56,527 nucleotides of DNA from an uncultured Moraxellaceae bacterium (GTDB lineage: Bacteria > Pseudomonadota > Gammaproteobacteria > Pseudomonadales > Moraxellaceae). The notes under the pieces are model-generated. The model saw only the letters and a list, made by a program, of their open reading frames with translations. It had not been told where the DNA came from and made no database searches. The stretch is taken from NCBI GenBank assembly GCA_913057715.1, contig CAJXOR010000006.1, positions 1 to 56,527 on the forward strand, written 5' to 3'. A program made the translations under genes and the position numbers. Of this stretch, positions 55,200-56,527 are shown one piece after another. The stretch's first letter is position 1, and the number at the start of each line of letters is the position of its first letter.

Positions 55200-56480
55200 A
55201 TGCACCTGCATATCTTGGGTATCTGCGGCACCTTTATGGGCTCGCTTGCACTGCTTGCGCGCCAGCTCGGCCACACTGTGACCGGTTCGGACACCGGGAT
55301 TTACCCGCCCATGAGCACGCAGCTCATGCAGGCCGGCGTTGAGATCATCGAGGGTTATGGAGCCGAGCAGCTTGAGGTCGGCTCCGATCTGATCGTGGTC
55401 GGTAACACCATGCGCCGCGGCCACCCCGTGATTGAGGCGATGCTTGATCAGCGCCTGCGCTATACCTCGGGGCCGGCGCTGATCCATGAGATCCTACTAA
55501 AGGACAAGCACGTGCTCGCGGTCGCTGGCACCCACGGCAAAACCACGACCACGACTATGCTCGCCTGGATCTTGCAGCACGCTGGGATCGATACCGGGTT
55601 TTTGATCGGCGGGGTGCCGCTATCGCAAAGCGCTACAAACTTGAAAAATGGCAACGTGTTCAACCAAAGCGCGTACGCTGGCTCAAGCGACTACTTTGTG
55701 ATCGAAGCCGACGAGTATGATTCCGCCTTTTTTGATAAACGCTCAAAGTTCGTCCACTACCGCCCCACCACCGCAATCCTTGGTAACCTTGAGTTTGATC
55801 ACGCCGATATCTTTGACAATCTTGCGGCGATCCAAAAGCAGTTTCACCACTTGGTGCGCACCATCCCCGGATCAGGTCAAATCATCATGCCAGCAAATTG
55901 TGAGCCGCTTGAGGAAGTGATCGCGATGGGGGCATGGACGCCGGTTGCGCGCACTCAGGTTGTCACGGGCGAGCCTCAAGCCAGTGACGTGTCGCTAAGC
56001 GCCGAGCTTCTTGAGGCCGACGGATCACGCTTTAGGTTAAGTTTTGAAGGCTCAACCACCGAGGTGAGCTGGAGCCTAAGCGGCCTGCACAACGTGCAAA
56101 ACGCCCTAGCCGCCATGGCAGCTGCTAGAAGCGCCGGAGTTACCTTGGAGCAGAGTGCAGCAGCGCTTGCCGATTTTGCCGGGATCAAGCGCCGCATGGA
56201 GCACATCGGCAGCCCCCGCGGTATCGATGTGTTTGACGACTTTGCCCACCACCCCACCGCCATCGCCACCACGTTAGATGGCGCACGCAAGCGCTTTGGG
56301 GATCGCCGCATCTGGGCGGTGATCGAGCCACGCTCCAACACCATGCGCCTAGGCTCCCACGAAGTGCTTCTTGGCAGCGCCGCTAGTCTTGCCGATCAGG
56401 TGATCTGGCAGCAGCCGACAGGCGTCGACTGGCAGATCAGGCGCGCGCTTTCAAGCCACCCCGAGCAGACCGTCTACAAC
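55200..56480 (+). CDS. mpl: UDP-N-acetylmuramate:L-Ala-gamma-D-Glu-meso-DAP ligase, 3' truncated
   Basis: Murein tripeptide recycling ligase. 427 genuine residues are present of an expected ~450-460. The ATP loop is AGTHGKTTTTTML (GTHGKT 110-115), and DVFDDFAHHPTAIATT is a Mur-ligase hallmark. The start MHLHILGICGTFMGSLALLARQLGH distinguishes Mpl from MurC. AGGGG lies six bases upstream. The apparent end of the frame (six residues after codon 427) is encoded by sequencing adapter and must be discarded. Confidence 0.95.
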
Positions 56481-56527
56481 CTGTCTCTTATACACATCTG
56501 ACGCTGCCGACGAAGAGGATAGTGTAG
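56481..56527 (+). other. Nextera i5 adapter read-through (artefact)
   Basis: CTGTCTCTTATACACATCT (56481-56499) is the Tn5 mosaic end, followed by GACGCTGCCGACGA (56500-56513), the eight bases AGAGGATA (56514-56521), which is the reverse complement of i5 index TATCCTCT, and GTGTAG, the start of the P5 arm. This is library adapter, not genome. Confidence 0.99.

Overview
The window reads as a chromosomal contig from a free-living, probably aquatic gammaproteobacterium with base composition near 50% GC. Evidence for this is the tyrS/rrn junction, the gammaproteobacterial atpIBEFHAGDC order, mlaFEDC, an RstA/RstB-type two-component pair, dksA next to gluQRS, ubiK/porin/glnK/amtB linkage, and mpl. 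I do not place it below class. Both ends are assembly ends: the left stops inside a 16S rRNA gene and the right runs out of mpl into a Nextera i5 sequencing adapter (56481-56527), which is not genomic.

Layout. 1-1778: start of a 16S gene (minus) behind three tandem promoters, and tyrS. 1880-7305 (minus): mlaFEDC, preceded by a newly called 50-aa membrane micro-ORF, then an RstBA-like kinase and regulator. 7419-14701 (minus): the complete ATP synthase operon with promoter, terminator and an intercistronic hairpin pair after atpE. 14807-18356: a divergent zinc-uptake locus (an aberrant ZnuA-like lipoprotein against znuC-znuB), with cpdA overlapping znuB. 18439-20071: dksA with a long Ala/Lys N-terminal extension, then gluQRS. 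20118-24413: a sulfide/persulfide module in which a persulfide dioxygenase is divergent from a BigR/SqrR-type two-cysteine repressor, two YeeE/YedE half-transporters and a SulP permease, with an AT palindrome between the divergent genes. 24582-27139: murD-ftsW, detached from the rest of the dcw cluster. 27302-29700: a second SulP permease with a universal stress protein. 29787-32924: ubiK, a TorF-type porin with a near-consensus sigma-54 promoter, and glnK-amtB.

33179-38116 holds three paralogous membrane diguanylate cyclases and a secreted DRGH nuclease. After a tRNA-Ser(GGA) at 38397 comes an accessory block of exported proteins (to about 43890): a Thr/Val-rich protein, a DUF2147 protein, a 658-aa RTX protein with a long Ala-rich helical spacer, a Gly/Asp/Tyr-rich protein, and a frameshifted RTX remnant. 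44074-56480 is mixed housekeeping and metabolism: FAD monooxygenase, DUF962, two tandem START proteins, dapB, dnaJ, hydrolase, rsuA, an orphan Rieske oxygenase, acyltransferase, GNAT, YigZ and mpl.

The most unexpected signal is not a gene. A short motif, AAAATGYC (often continuing toward CACGCTAGC), recurs in most intergenic gaps across the window, several times as inward-facing inverted pairs. I counted about 14 exact 8-mer copies in roughly 7 kb of intergenic DNA. All counts, alignments and domain positions were made by eye; no searches were run.
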